Position numbers and translations under genes: made by a program. A DNA stretch of 64,000 nt from NCBI GenBank assembly GCA_030762895.1, contig CM061063.1:219477223-219541222 (forward strand). Direction: 5' to 3'. Shown here one piece after another: positions 1-10,199 of this stretch. How positions within the stretch are numbered: the first letter of the stretch is position 1; each line of letters starts with the position of its first letter. The stretch is from Sophora flavescens (lineage: Eukaryota > Streptophyta > Magnoliopsida > Fabales > Fabaceae). The notes beneath the pieces were generated by a model. The model saw only the letters and a list, made by a program, of their open reading frames with translations, ran no database searches and was not told the DNA's origin.

Positions 1-876
1 ATTGTATAAAAGGCTGTTCTGAATATTTTGTAGGGACTCTTGCTTCTCCATTTTCTGTTTTACACTTTTCTCTGTGATTTCGTTTGTGTTATGGAGAACT
101 AAATTCTTAGGATTGATCTATTGTAATTGATTTCCACATACTTGAGGTTCTTATACTTTCCTGTTTTGTATGCTTTTCCCTCTTCAATGCCATGCCTTGT
201 ATTTCTGTTTGTTTAATTCAGGAGTATAATGCATTGTATTGATTTATTTCCGGTGATATCATGTTCCTATAATCAATCGCGTTTGTTTAATTCGCGTGTG
301 TACGTTCATGTTCGTTTAGTTCATGAGGGCTTAACCCCGTTTGTTTAATTCGGGAATAGGGACATGTATGTCAGCAGTGTAGTTTCGTTTGTAAATTGTT
401 GCTACAACCGGGAGGGGATAAGAATTTGCTTAGGGCCTGGAAATTGTATGAACCTATGATAGTGGGAAATCAAGAGCAATAGATTAATCTGTTTTTGACT
501 ATTGATAATCCCTTTTCAACTGCCTTGTTTTTGATTGCTCTGTTTTGTGTGTTTCTTAATTGCATTCCAATCCAAACCCCCCCCCCCCAAAAACTTATTT
601 TTGTGAAAAGTAATATTCTCAGAGTCCTTAGAGACGACATCCGAGTTGTCGCACTATACTATACTTTTAAACCCGCTCGACCTTTTTGGCGCGTGCGCGA
701 CAGCGCGACCAGTAAGCTTTGGGGGAGGAGAAGGAAGTTTAAAGTAACAAAGAAAGGTGTAAAACCACCATAAATGGCGGCCAAACTCACTTACCGCGAC
801 AGAGGGCGGTGGTTTGGCATCGGACGGCAGGTTGCAGGCGGCGCTCGCAGTGGCTGGCGCGACGTGAAGCTGAACG
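1..876. other. Unassigned sequence at left edge
   Basis: No gene is supported here. Visible are several copies of the short phrase CGTTTGTTTAATTC (about 265-350), a cytosine run near 579-588, and a GC-richer stretch from about 640. It could be internal sequence of an LTR retrotransposon that continues left of the window, but no retroviral domain is readable. The short open frames at 495-773 and 654-884 are low-complexity and overlap each other on opposite strands. Confidence 0.4.
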
Positions 877-1581
877 TGTGTCATCCCCTCGCTCTAGGTG
901 ACGGCCCGACGGCGCTCCATGGTGGCTGGAGGCGTGGCTGAGTTAGGGGAAGGAGGAGGAAGATGAAGTGGGGAGGAAGAGAGAGATGGAGTCAGGAGGA
1001 AGAAGAAAAAGAAAGAAAGAGAGAAGAAGAAAGCAGAGAAGAAAATAAAGTGAGGGGGAGGGGTTACGGGTTTTGGGTAGAAATAGGAGAGAGAAAAATA
1101 TGATTTTTTTGTATTAGTGGGTACAAAATGAGTGATAAATATTAGGCCTAAAATAAACATGTTTTTACTTTTTGGAATCTAAAAATAAAGATTGATAAAG
1201 ATATGATTTCGAAATTCAAATTAGAGTAAAGATTAATAGTTGAACTGATCAACTAAGAAAATACTCGGTCCAAAATTTAATCTCCAATTAATGTCAAACC
1301 AGTTTATTTTCAACTCTAAAATTAAATTGAATGAAAATATGAAAATGATTTCCTCTTAATCATATTATTTTAAAACACTTTTCTGTACTGGTAATAATAG
1401 TGACACTAACGTAAATTATTGTCTAGTAAGCGTGCATTCACTGAAATAAGTCAGTGCTAACGCACCCAATAAAATAATTTGAAGAGAGTAATTCAATTAC
1501 TCAAACTAAACCATATAAAAAAATGAACATAAACATCCAAATAAAATAATTAATCATAGGTGTAAAAACTAGGGTGTTACA
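877..1581 (-). repeat. LTR-like repeat, copy A of a tandem pair
   Basis: This unit and the next (1585-2260) align along nearly their whole length. Both start with a GC-rich part around GTCATCCCCTCGCTCTAG (copy B: GTCTTCCCCACTCTAG), pass through an AG-rich block, and end with the same AT-rich 450 bp finishing in ACTAGGGTGTTACA. Read on the minus strand the end is TGTAACACCCTAGT, a start common in plant Ty3/Gypsy LTRs, so this is probably a pair of LTRs in minus orientation. No internal domain or target duplication was found, so the class is inference. Confidence 0.5.
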
Positions 1582-1584
1582 AGG

Positions 1585-2260
1585 GGTCGTCTTCCCCACT
1601 CTAGACACGACCGTGAAGGTGGTCGAACGGAGCCACAGTGACGTCGAGGCGTGGTTGCGAGCCAAGGAGAAGGAAGAGGGAGATGGAGTCAGGAGGGAGA
1701 AGAAGCAGAGAAAGAAAAGAGAAAATGAGGGGGAGGGGGGTTTTACGGGTTACTTAGAGAGAGAGAGAGGAGAGAGAATTTCTTATCTTTGTACTAGTGG
1801 ATATAAAATGAGTGATAGATATTAAGCCTAAAATAAACATGATTTTAATATTTGGAATCTAAAAATAAAGATTGATAAATATCTGTTTTCGAAATTCAAA
1901 TTAGAGTAAAGATTAATAGTTGAACTGATCGACTAAGAAAATACTCGGTCCAAAATTTAATCTCCGATTAATGTCAAACCAGTTTATTTTCAAATCTAAA
2001 ATTAAATAGGATGAAAATATTGAAATGCTTTTCTCTTAATCATATTATTTAAAACATTTTTCTGTACTGGTAATAATAGTGACAACAACGTAAATTATTG
2101 TCTAGTATGCGTGCATTCACTGAAATAAGTCAGTGCTAACGCCCCCAATAAAATAATTTGAAGAGAGTAATTTAACTACTCAAACTAAACCACATAACAA
2201 AATAAACATAAACATCCAAATAAAATAATTAATCATATGTGTAAAAACTAGGGTGTTACA
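1585..2260 (-). repeat. LTR-like repeat, copy B of a tandem pair
   Basis: Second copy of the unit at 877-1581; the matching end points are 679 bp apart (1581 and 2260). Differences are scattered substitutions and small indels, which suggests an old duplication. The open frame 1574-1825 lies in its purine-rich part and has no recognisable domain. The repeat stops exactly where the pararetrovirus-like leader begins. Confidence 0.5.
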
Positions 2261-2261
2261 G

Positions 2262-2988
2262 CGTGTTGTGCCGACACTGATTTATTGGCCGACAAGCTCA
2301 CATGATTACAGTAATTAAAGCAGTAAAGTCAAAAGTAAAACAGTACATGCTTTGAGGATTTCAAATGATTTCAAGTCCGCATTATTCATAGGATCTTCTC
2401 CCTTCTATTTAAGAATCCTCTCCTTCTCAGTTGAGGACTCAGACTTACCTTCGACCTCATTTACTAATTAAGTTTTCTTTGTAATCTCCTCTCCCTCTCA
2501 GTTGAGGACTCAGACTTACCTTCGACCTCATTTACTAATTAAGTTTTCTTTGTAATATTGTAGTGTAAAAGCTTTGAAGCAAGTTACATTGAAGCTCTTC
2601 TTTGTAAGTCCGTTGATAAAAGTTTTAAGTTGATAATCCTTTGTACTTTTGTACTCTCATCTACATGAAATAAACAGATAGTTTGATAACAATATTTTGA
2701 TTTATACTCTGATTCGTCTATTTCGCATCTATTTCATTACTACACTTATTTTATTAATTCTTGAGATGATCCGCGGTGGCATTACGGTATTAGAGCCTTA
2801 GTGCTCGGTACTTATGTCGAGTTACAAGTATTTCTTTCTGTGTAGCGTTGGTCAGCCATAAGGGTGTTCCCGGTAGTAAAGCCCGCATGTTAGGGTCGTA
2901 AATCCGTTGGTAAGCCAGGTGGTCCCGGTGTCTTGGTAAGAAATCTCTGTTTCTGATATAGGCACTAGATAACTTAGGTTCAGTTGCC
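2262..2988 (+). promoter_or_regulatory. Endogenous pararetrovirus leader with primer-binding site
   Basis: This is non-coding leader upstream of the movement-protein-like frame at 2989. It holds a TATA-like box CTATTTAAG (2405-2413), a 71-bp direct repeat (about 2416-2486 and 2487-2557, start TCCTCTCC), and at 2785-2797 CGGTATTAGAGCC. The last is two mismatches from the initiator-tRNA-Met primer site (TGGTATCAGAGCC) used by Caulimoviridae and by many LTR elements. A TATA box, transcribed leader, primer site and first ORF in this order fit a genomic pararetrovirus start. Which virus genus is involved cannot be settled from this fragment. Confidence 0.5.
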
Positions 2989-3552
2989 ATGTCTAGCTTA
3001 CTAAAGATGGTGTCTAGAAAAGGTAAAGAAAAGGTAGAAGAAATAGATCAAACCAGTTCTAGTGAAAGTCTTAATTCATCTTTAATAAACGAACAACAAA
3101 TAATTTTACCTGATATAGAACAAAAATTAAACAATTGGAGCATTCCATCAATAAATGTCTCTGAGATTTATAAAACAAAATTAATGGATAAGTTCAAGTC
3201 TGATTACATAATCAAGACTGCTGAATATACCATTAAAGTAGATAAAACTCAAGAGAGCTTAAATCTCTTGAATTTATCTATGGTAAAAGAACACAAGCAA
3301 AAATATAGATTTGTGCATATTGGCTTAATACAAGTAGCAATAAAACCTCTTCATAGATTAGGCATAGATACACCTGTGTGTGTATGCCTGAGAGATACTC
3401 GTCCTGTAAAGTTCGAGGATCAAGTTCTTTCAATAATTGAGACCAATCTTCATGATGGTCCCACTTTATTCAATAATTATCCAAACTATACCATGTCTTT
3501 GGAAAGTCTGGGAAAAAATAAACATAATATCAAATTAGATATAAAAATAAAT

Positions 3553-3606
<54 letters not shown>
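2989..3606 (+). pseudogene. Movement-protein-like remnant of an endogenous pararetrovirus
   Basis: An open frame of 205 codons starting at ATG 2989. Residues of about 95-190 resemble the viral movement protein family of Caulimoviridae (30K superfamily): a conserved core with V-x-I-x-P-L followed by a C-L-R-D-type strand and an E-x-N-L-x-x-G-P turn. Such proteins let plant viruses pass through plasmodesmata. The homologous part stops near 3557, where a TA microsatellite takes over and only adds Ile-Tyr codons. No capsid, protease or reverse transcriptase follows, so this is a truncated remnant that cannot make virus by itself. The assignment is by motif pattern only. Confidence 0.55.
3558..3604. 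repeat. (TA)n microsatellite
   Basis: About 23 perfect TA units, directly ending the pararetrovirus remnant. Such a repeat often marks the point where an integrated viral piece broke or rejoined; here that is inference. Confidence 0.95.
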
Positions 3607-3609
<3 letters not shown>

Positions 3610-4634
3610 AGTGGTTCCTCTTTATTAGTCATTGAAGAATTGATTAATATTAGATGAAAATGACTGAATTTACAACATTAAAGAAATAAAGGGACCGAAT
3701 ATTCTAAAAAATCATACGGATTAATATCGCACATGACTAATATGAAGATTAAAAGTGTAATTAAACAAAATATTAATTTAATAATTTTTGAAATTTTCAA
3801 ACTTAAATGTAAAGGAACGTGTGTGCATCTGATGAGCGCCATGTATTTATTTGTTTGTGCAGTGTTATCTATGTATTTGAAATTGAATAATGAATAGGTT
3901 AGATCCTGCGGTCCTGCCTGGAGTCATCAGTCATCAGTCACCAGTGTTTCTGTGGTGAACGTGAAAGGAAGGACCCTACTCATTAAACGACAAATAAAAA
4001 TGTCATATATGCATTTGATTTGTATAGTTAACATAAAAGATATATGCATGGTGAATCAATCATAAAATGAGACATCAACAAAAATAGTTTACTCTTGTCA
4101 TAACAAACCTAGAAGTTTCATATACGATAATTTATAATTTATTTATTTTTTTGATAAAATTTTATAATTTATTATAATATAAAAAACATATATAATGTGA
4201 TGGCCTTTCTAAAAGGTTTAAAATATTTTTAATTGTAAATAATTGTATCAAAGAATAATTGAATCAGCATGAAATTAATTTCATACATACTGAGAGTTAA
4301 ATTTTAGGAATTTAAGCTTTCTCAAATCTAATCGCACGATTAATTTATTATTTATTATAAGATACAAACCAAAACAAATAATTAAAATAATAGCAAGTAA
4401 AATTAATGTAAGTAAAACTTATCAAAAATATAAAATTAATGTAAGTAAATAAATTGAGTTTTAATCAAATGCAAGATGATTAATTTTTAAAATTCATCAA
4501 TATTGTACCCAAAAAAAAAAACCGATTCGTCAATATTAGTTTTAATATTAAATATCTTAATTATCTTATCTAAATTATTTATCTTATAAACATCTAGCAA
4601 CATAGCATATCTAAAAAATCACATATATAATTAT
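3607..4634. other. AT-rich intergenic DNA with flank-duplication copy 1
   Basis: No gene seen. From about 3890 to 4470 this region matches 9862-10199: the shared order is a TTAGATCCTGCGGTCC-like start, CATCAGTCA/ACTCATCAGTG, GTTTCTGTGGTGAACGTG, TAAACGACAAATAAAAATGTCA, and then ATACAAACCAAAACAAATAA. Copy 1 contains extra AT-rich sequence between the blocks (about 4140-4350). The two copies lie on either side of the Kunitz gene. Confidence 0.6.
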
Positions 4635-4816
4635 GAGTTTAATTTGTATGCACTGTCAGTGTAAATATTTTTACACGACAATCAATCAGAAATGATGAAA
4701 TTGATGACTTTTAAGGTGGTTAGGATAAGAGTCAAACATTTTTAATGATGTGCCAATTTTTGATTGGTTGACAGTATAAAAAAACTTTATACTGTCACTG
4801 AATACCAATTAAATCC
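4635..4816. mobile_element. MITE with ~45-bp imperfect inverted repeats
   Basis: The left end reads TTTAATTTGTATGCACTGTC and the right end, on the other strand, TTTAATTGGTATTCAGTGAC. The similarity continues inward through TTTTTACA and a CAATCA box on each side. The element is about 180 bp, AT-rich and non-coding. This is the shape of a miniature inverted-repeat element. The target duplication is not clear because the flanks are A/T runs. Confidence 0.65.
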
Positions 4817-5615
4817 TATAATTGTATATATGCTAACAAAAATTTTATTTATGAAATACTAAAAATAATAATTAATATGATAATTATATGTATGACTCTA
4901 ACTCTTAGTTAATAGTAATAAATATATGATTTAAATGTGATCATGAGTAATAAATGTAAAAAAAAAATCAACTAATCATATATTATCATAATGTTACACT
5001 GATTGCATCAGGGCAGAGTAAACACAATGATTGTTCAAAACTTCAATCCTTGCCAACCTCTATTCTGTCTGTAGGTTTTATGTTTTATCTTTCTGAATGT
5101 AAGTTTCCTTTTAAAAAGAAAATTAGTGCATGTCATCATAAAAGAGTGTGTATTGAAGGAACATAGTATTCTGTATGTGATTCTTTATTATCTGTTGGAT
5201 ACAAACATGCTGTAAAAAAAATTGGTATCTCGATATCCTCAACCAATCAAAATTTGAGAATGTGTATAAATGTTAATGAGTTAATATTTTATTTTATTAA
5301 GTGACAAACTATAATTGGTGGGGATAGAAAATGTGACAGGAAAGTGGGACAGACGATCTCCATCGATTTATCCAGATGGCTTATTTAGCATCCATAAACT
5401 TGTCCGAGAAATCTCAGGCTCTTTGGAAGATAAAATCTATTTTGAAGAAGTCTTTGATCTCAAGAAAAGTGTTATTGGGCTTATGCCACTGGTCTAATTT
5501 TGGTAGTTCACATTAGCATCCAAGAGGTTTAAGAGTACTTTTCCAATTCCTATTTTTCTGTACTAAGCTTTGATTAATGTCTAGTCTAATCGGGTCTTAT
5601 CTTGGCTTATAATTC

Positions 5616-5660
<45 letters not shown>

Positions 5661-6095
5661 AACATTGCTGCATCGGGCCTCTGACGTGCTTCGCACATGG
5701 TCTCTTTAAGAGAATAATTCCATCTAAAAGACAACAAGAGAAGGGGGGAAAAAAAAGGGAAACCCACTGAAAAGATAATAGAAGGAGCACCAAAGGAAGG
5801 TCAACGATATCAAAGCAAGGTTAAAGAAAGAAACCTCTTGAGGATTCACTGATGGTAAAACCTTGAACATAATAACCCAAAATCAATCCATAAACTAAAC
5901 TCGTATCGTTTCCTAAACTTTGAAACCTTTCAAGTTTGGAGCCATAATGTCCATATACAGGGTCAAAACGCTCTTAGCGCAATAACCCTCATGTCTAGCG
6001 CAAGTCATGCCATTTAGGTTACATAAATATGACATATCATCATTATTGTCAATTTCAATGTTTTTTGTTCTTTAATTCTCTGATTCCGGTCACAG
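4817..6095. other. AT-rich intergenic DNA with (AAT)n repeat
   Basis: No gene is supported. An (AAT)n microsatellite of about 14 units lies at 5616-5657. A 60-codon open frame (5315-5497) has ordinary composition but no motif I recognise and no clear gene signals. The short GC-richer patches around 5660-6000 also hold no long open frame. Confidence 0.6.
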
Positions 6096-6235
6096 GGGCT
6101 GTGCATTTATTGCACTTGACCGTAATAAGGATATTTATTCCAATGGAGAGAGGCCTTCCGTTATCTTAGAGATGGAGTACCTTGCAGATATTCTGGTCAA
6201 TGCTGAACCATTGGCCACTGGTTTGGCATGGACAG
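6096..6235 (+). other. Unidentified exon-like open stretch
   Basis: A 46-codon stretch is open between a splice-acceptor-like CACAG|G (6091-6096) and a donor-like ACAG|GTACAG (6232-6240). The translation has normal protein composition, including G-C-A-F-I-A-L-D near the start and N-A-E-P-L-A-T-G-L-A-W near the end. It could be one exon of an otherwise lost gene or part of a gene I cannot place. It sits 235 bp beyond the 3' end of the Kunitz coding region, on the opposite strand. I do not recognise the family. Confidence 0.3.
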
Positions 6236-6369
6236 GTACAGTTGTATGCTTGTATCATTGAAAATAGTAAGTTCATACTTAACCTATTTATACTCATAAT
6301 TTAAACTTAAACTCTGCCTCAGGATTCTGGAAAGGTAAAAGATGAGAAAGCAACTTAAAGCATAACCTT

Positions 6370-6384
6370 TTATTTATTTATTCT
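6370..6384 (-). terminator. Poly(A) signals of the Kunitz gene
   Basis: On the minus strand overlapping AATAAA hexamers (AATAAATAAATAAAA) lie about 90-100 bp after the stop codon of the Kunitz inhibitor gene, the expected distance for a plant polyadenylation signal. Confidence 0.6.
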
Positions 6385-6470
6385 AGCACAAAGTGGCGGG
6401 AAAGCATTTATTTTCATCCACCACATCTTACTCACTACGAAAAAGTACAAGCTTTTTCATAGCTAATGCT

Positions 6471-7070
6471 TCAAGCAGCAGATGAACTAGCTTTTTTAAA
6501 CTGAACTTCCAAGGGAGCATTCTCAGTCAGAACTAAACGCCTGTTTCCTTCAGTGTCAATATGAACCCCAACATCCCTACATTCATCATTATTTGAGAGA
6601 GAACAAAAGGTAAGCTTATGACTTGAGTAAAATCTCTTAATATAAAACCAACCTTCCACTGTATCTTCATAACCAGTGAGTTTAACAGACCATTGTCTTT
6701 CTGATTTACCCTTCACAATAGTCCACTGTGATGGAGTTTGGGCACACAAGGGTACAGAAGTGAATGCTAGATCCAAAGGAAGATATTCTTTGATAATAGC
6801 AATTCTGGATGGTGATGAAATTCTTGTTGGTAGCCCGTCATAGAATTCAGAGGGAGATTGCACCACAGTAAGTGGGCAAGTTTCATTTCCAGTTGTGGCT
6901 CGTTCTATTCCACCACCCATTCCTATGAAAACTGGCAAGATGTAGTATGTGCCACCATTGCGAATTGGCTCTCCATCTATGTCGAGCACAGGCTCAGCTG
7001 TGGTTGAAGTTAGGTGTGAGGTTAAGGCAGAAAGAAAGAAAAGGGCAAACAAGGTAGTAGTGAACTTCAT
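6471..7070 (-). CDS. Kunitz-type trypsin inhibitor, secreted
   Basis: A single uninterrupted exon of 199 codons. It encodes a defence or storage-type inhibitor of serine proteases in the soybean trypsin inhibitor (Kunitz, STI) family. Residues 1-25 are a signal peptide with hydrophobic core and a likely cut after TTA, so the product is secreted or vacuolar. Residues 28-45 match the STI signature (V-L-D-I-D-G-E-P-I followed by a Y-Y-I strand). Four cysteines, C65, C109, C156 and C164, give the two usual disulfides. The loop S-S-P-S-R-I (84-90) places Arg89-Ile90 where the family's reactive bond lies, so it probably inhibits trypsin. There is one Asn-x-Thr glycosylation site at N62. The length is typical and no damage is seen. 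The start is set by the signal peptide and by the TATA box about 75 bp upstream. Confidence 0.93.
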   Translation of the reverse strand: MKFTTTLFALFFLSALTSHLTSTTAEPVLDIDGEPIRNGGTYYILPVFIGMGGGIERATTGNETCPLTVVQSPSEFYDGLPTRISSPSRIAIIKEYLPLDLAFTSVPLCAQTPSQWTIVKGKSERQWSVKLTGYEDTVEGWFYIKRFYSSHKLTFCSLSNNDECRDVGVHIDTEGNRRLVLTENAPLEVQFKKASSSAA

Positions 7071-7144
7071 TTCTTATGTTGGTTTTGAAAGGCTCTGTGT
7101 TTTTCAGTGGTGAGGTTGTGCAAATAAGCAAACCTGGAAGTATG

Positions 7145-7153
7145 TATTTATAG
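7145..7153 (-). promoter_or_regulatory. TATA box of the Kunitz gene
   Basis: On the minus strand the sequence CTATAAATACATA lies about 75-83 bp before the start codon at 7070, a standard spacing for a plant TATA box with a short leader. Only about 110 bp of unique sequence separate it from the solo LTR beginning at 7266. Confidence 0.65.
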
Positions 7154-7265
7154 TCTATAGTCATGGGAGTCGTCCACCACCCACCTTACTAAAATGGTGC
7201 AAACCATCCAAATGACATAATTAGTCAAAGTTCAGTTAATCCAAATAATAATGTGGATGGCTCAG

Positions 7266-8424
7266 TGTTGGAGCTGGTTTTTGGTTTGTGTCCAAAATCC
7301 TCTTGTCACAAATAATTTTAAGATCAGACGAGTGTAGGGACGGACGAGTTATGCGGTAATCTCGTAAGGATGAGTATTTTGCATGTCTGCTCAAAACAAG
7401 AATGGCTTCTTACTTTTACAGAAATACAAGGATTTGACGTGACTTGCAGCGAAATTAGAGGAAAGTAAAGAACGTGAAATTTAAAGGAAAGCAGTAAACA
7501 ACGAGAAAATTAAAGGAAATCATGTAAGTTGCGGGAAATTATTTGAAAGCTTGTAAATGACAAGTAAAGGTAAATGGCAGTAAATTAAAGGAAAGAAGCA
7601 AGTTATTGAAAAGTATTTAAATGAGTGAAGGGCAGAAGAAAGCTTTTAAAGTGCAGGAAATTAAACGAAAGCGAGTAAAAAGGCTTGAAAAATAACTGGG
7701 GAGGAATAAAGGACTGAATAACAAACTTAAATGAAGAACATGAAAGGCAATCTTTGAAGGTAAAGACGAACATGTAAAATTAAATGAGCGGTCTTTGTAT
7801 GATAAATTGAACTGGAAATGAAAAGGGGTGGAGGAAATACTTGAGTCCAATCCTTTAATCTGCTGTGTGATCGAGATATGCAGGATATCGCTCCAAGTAC
7901 AACCTCTTTGATTATATCGGGATTGATAGTATTTATAAGCATACAAAATAACTGCCTAAAGAAACTTCCTATCTTAAAATTTGACACTTTGTATGGCGGT
8001 TTTGCTATGTTTCAAACTATCGACAAGTAAACTTCTCTAAGCTGCTCAATCCTTGAGTGGTTTTATGTCCACTTGTCGTCCACGGTTTGGTTATTTGACA
8101 ACTTATCTTCTTTGATCTTTGTCAACCCTGGACACTTAGCCATTTCTATACTTTGTTTGTCTGACAATTCTTATAACAAACTTTGTAGAAAGTTGGGTTG
8201 TTAGTTCTATTCCTCCGTCGATCAATTTGGATATATTCATCGGAAATTTGACGTATTTTCCTTTCTTGACGGCTTTATACCTCGACATACTAATTTCTGT
8301 CAACTTTTCAACCTGTCAATTTTGCTGAATTCGATTCCTTGTGGTGGTTATCTGACGACTCTTCAATTTTTTTCGTCATCCTGTCGGATCTGTTTCCGTC
8401 AAGAATTTTAAATTCCTATTAACA
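7266..8424. mobile_element. Solo LTR with perfect 5-bp target duplication
   Basis: The block begins TGTTGGAGCTGG and ends TCCTATTAACA, so it has the TG...CA ends of an LTR. It is flanked by the same five bases CTCAG at 7261-7265 and 8425-8429. No primer-binding site, polypurine tract or coding region adjoins it, so it is best read as a solo LTR left by recombination between two LTRs. It is rich in ATTAAAGGAAA-like phrases (7440-7640). The family and orientation are unknown. The open frames inside (for example 7617-7987, minus) show no domain. It is the nearest upstream feature of the Kunitz gene. Confidence 0.75.
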
Positions 8425-8525
8425 CTCAGATTATACTACTTGAATGATGTATCACTGTATTATTCTGATGGGTGGTGTATCATAACCTTTATAATTTAAT
8501 TTTTATGGTGTATTATTACAAGAGA

Positions 8526-9587
8526 ATTTCTCTTAAACCCAAGACAAACCATGGGTTTTGGAACCCAAGACATGTGGACAAATAGTTATCTTATATCTGA
8601 TTTAACGATGTCATGTCATTGTATTTTTTAATGAGACACTCATGTTTCCATTTTTTACAAAATAGTCCCTATTAATTTAATATATTTATTATCTTTACTT
8701 TGAATCAGTATTTTTTCTTTCTCAAACAGCTCTCTCACGGTGGTATAAGCTACCCTTAGTTTTGCTTAACAAGACAAGAGACATCATTTTAGAAAATAGA
8801 GAAAAGAAAATCTAAACCACTTGGAGGAACATAAGGCATTCGGTGGGCATGGAAAAGAGGAAGAAGTTAGGCAGAGGATTGACATCAAAGTGATGACACA
8901 TTAACCACCCCATCTTCCAGTTATATGGACGGAATGAAGAATGAATTAAGATGGAATATGGGGGTGGACGACGGAGTTGATCCCCGATTTGGGAATCAAA
9001 TAGGGCTTAAAAAAACTTATTTTAGTTGAGAATGTGTTTGGAAAAGCAGAAAAAAAAATAAATTATGCTTATAATCGATTATACAATAATTGATTATTGT
9101 AAAAATTGATTATAATCAGAATTTGTTTTTGTTTGGATATATTTGATGAAAAACGATTTTAAGATAATCTAATTCGTTTAGGTGCTATAAAAAATCACTT
9201 TTATATAAAGTTATAGAACAAAATTGATGCAAGTGAGATTATAATCCAAACAATCCATCTAAAGAGTCCAATGTTTAAGATAGTTGAAAAACAGTTTTTT
9301 TTTATAACATAGAAGATTTTTTATAGATTCACAAAAGACCCAAACAAACAGATCTTTTAAAAAAAGCTTTTTTCTAACAAAAACAGCTAAAAGTCAAATA
9401 ATGAAGCATTCTAAAACATGTTCTAAGTGGAATAAAAAAATAATAGGAACCTAAATGTAATAAAAGAAACTTATATATTAAAATAATAAATAAAAAGAGA
9501 TAACTTTATAATCCAATTGTCACTTATTCAGTGGCCCACGTGTACGAGTTCCGAAACCCATAAGTTGTCAAGGGTTAGGAGCATTGG
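8526..9587. mobile_element. Non-coding element with long inverted ends (MULE-like?)
   Basis: The left end (about 8530-8600: CTCTTAAACCCAAGAC, ATGGGTTTTGGAACCC, ACATGTGG) aligns with the reverse complement of the right end (about 9480-9587: CTCCTAACCCTTGAC, ATGGGTTTCGGAACTC, ACACGTGG) and on into a shared TAGTTATCT/AAGTTATCT box. This gives roughly 60-100 bp of imperfect terminal inverted repeat around 1 kb of AT-rich non-coding DNA. Long inverted ends suggest a non-autonomous Mutator-like element. No 9-bp target duplication could be fixed, so the exact borders are approximate. Confidence 0.45.
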
Positions 9588-9861
9588 TCTTTTTAGAATG
9601 AGTGTATATAAGAAGATAAAAAAATAAGTAAAGGATAAATATAAATATATACGATGTCATATTCGATGTTTTTGGGAGAACCTGGGTATCCTTCGGTAAG
9701 GAGCCAGAGACTAATCCATCAAGATACTGAGATCCATTTAAGAGATTGATTTTTTTCAACAGATATTTTTTCATATGCATGAGTCAAAAATCGAACATCT
9801 GATCATATACTTAAGTAGGTCAGTTATTTGAGACAATTTTGATGTTAAAATAACCTAATAG

Positions 9862-10199
9862 ATTAAGTCCTTCGGTCCTTCCTGTCGTCATCACTCATCA
9901 GTGTTTCTGTGGTGAACGTCTACTCACAGTGTAATTTTCCTTAATTAAGTATTTTTCACGGTTGTCAATAAACGACAAATAAAAATGTCAGATGCATAGG
10001 ATTTGCAATCATATAATCACACATCATCAAAGATGTTTTAAAAGTAACATAATTATTTTAAAAATTTCATATATGATTATTTGTAATTTATTAATAATAT
10101 AAAAAACTTTACATAAATGATCAGAGACATTATACAAACCAAAACAAATAATAAAAATAATAGCAAATTAAATTAATGTAAGTGAATAAATTAAGTTTT
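9862..10199. repeat. Flank-duplication copy 2 (matches 3890-4470)
   Basis: Shares the ordered blocks listed for the copy at 3890-4470, including GTTTCTGTGGTGAACGT and TAAACGACAAATAAAAATGTCA. The match ends abruptly at about 10199 where the LINE begins: copy 1 continues past AGTTTTAA into TCAAATGCAAGATG, whereas copy 2 switches to LINE sequence. This gives the LINE insertion point independently of the LINE's own sequence. Confidence 0.6.

Noticed and set aside
5315..5497. 60-codon open frame as a gene
   Set aside because: No recognisable motif, no splice or promoter signals I could defend, and AT-rich surroundings; left as intergenic.
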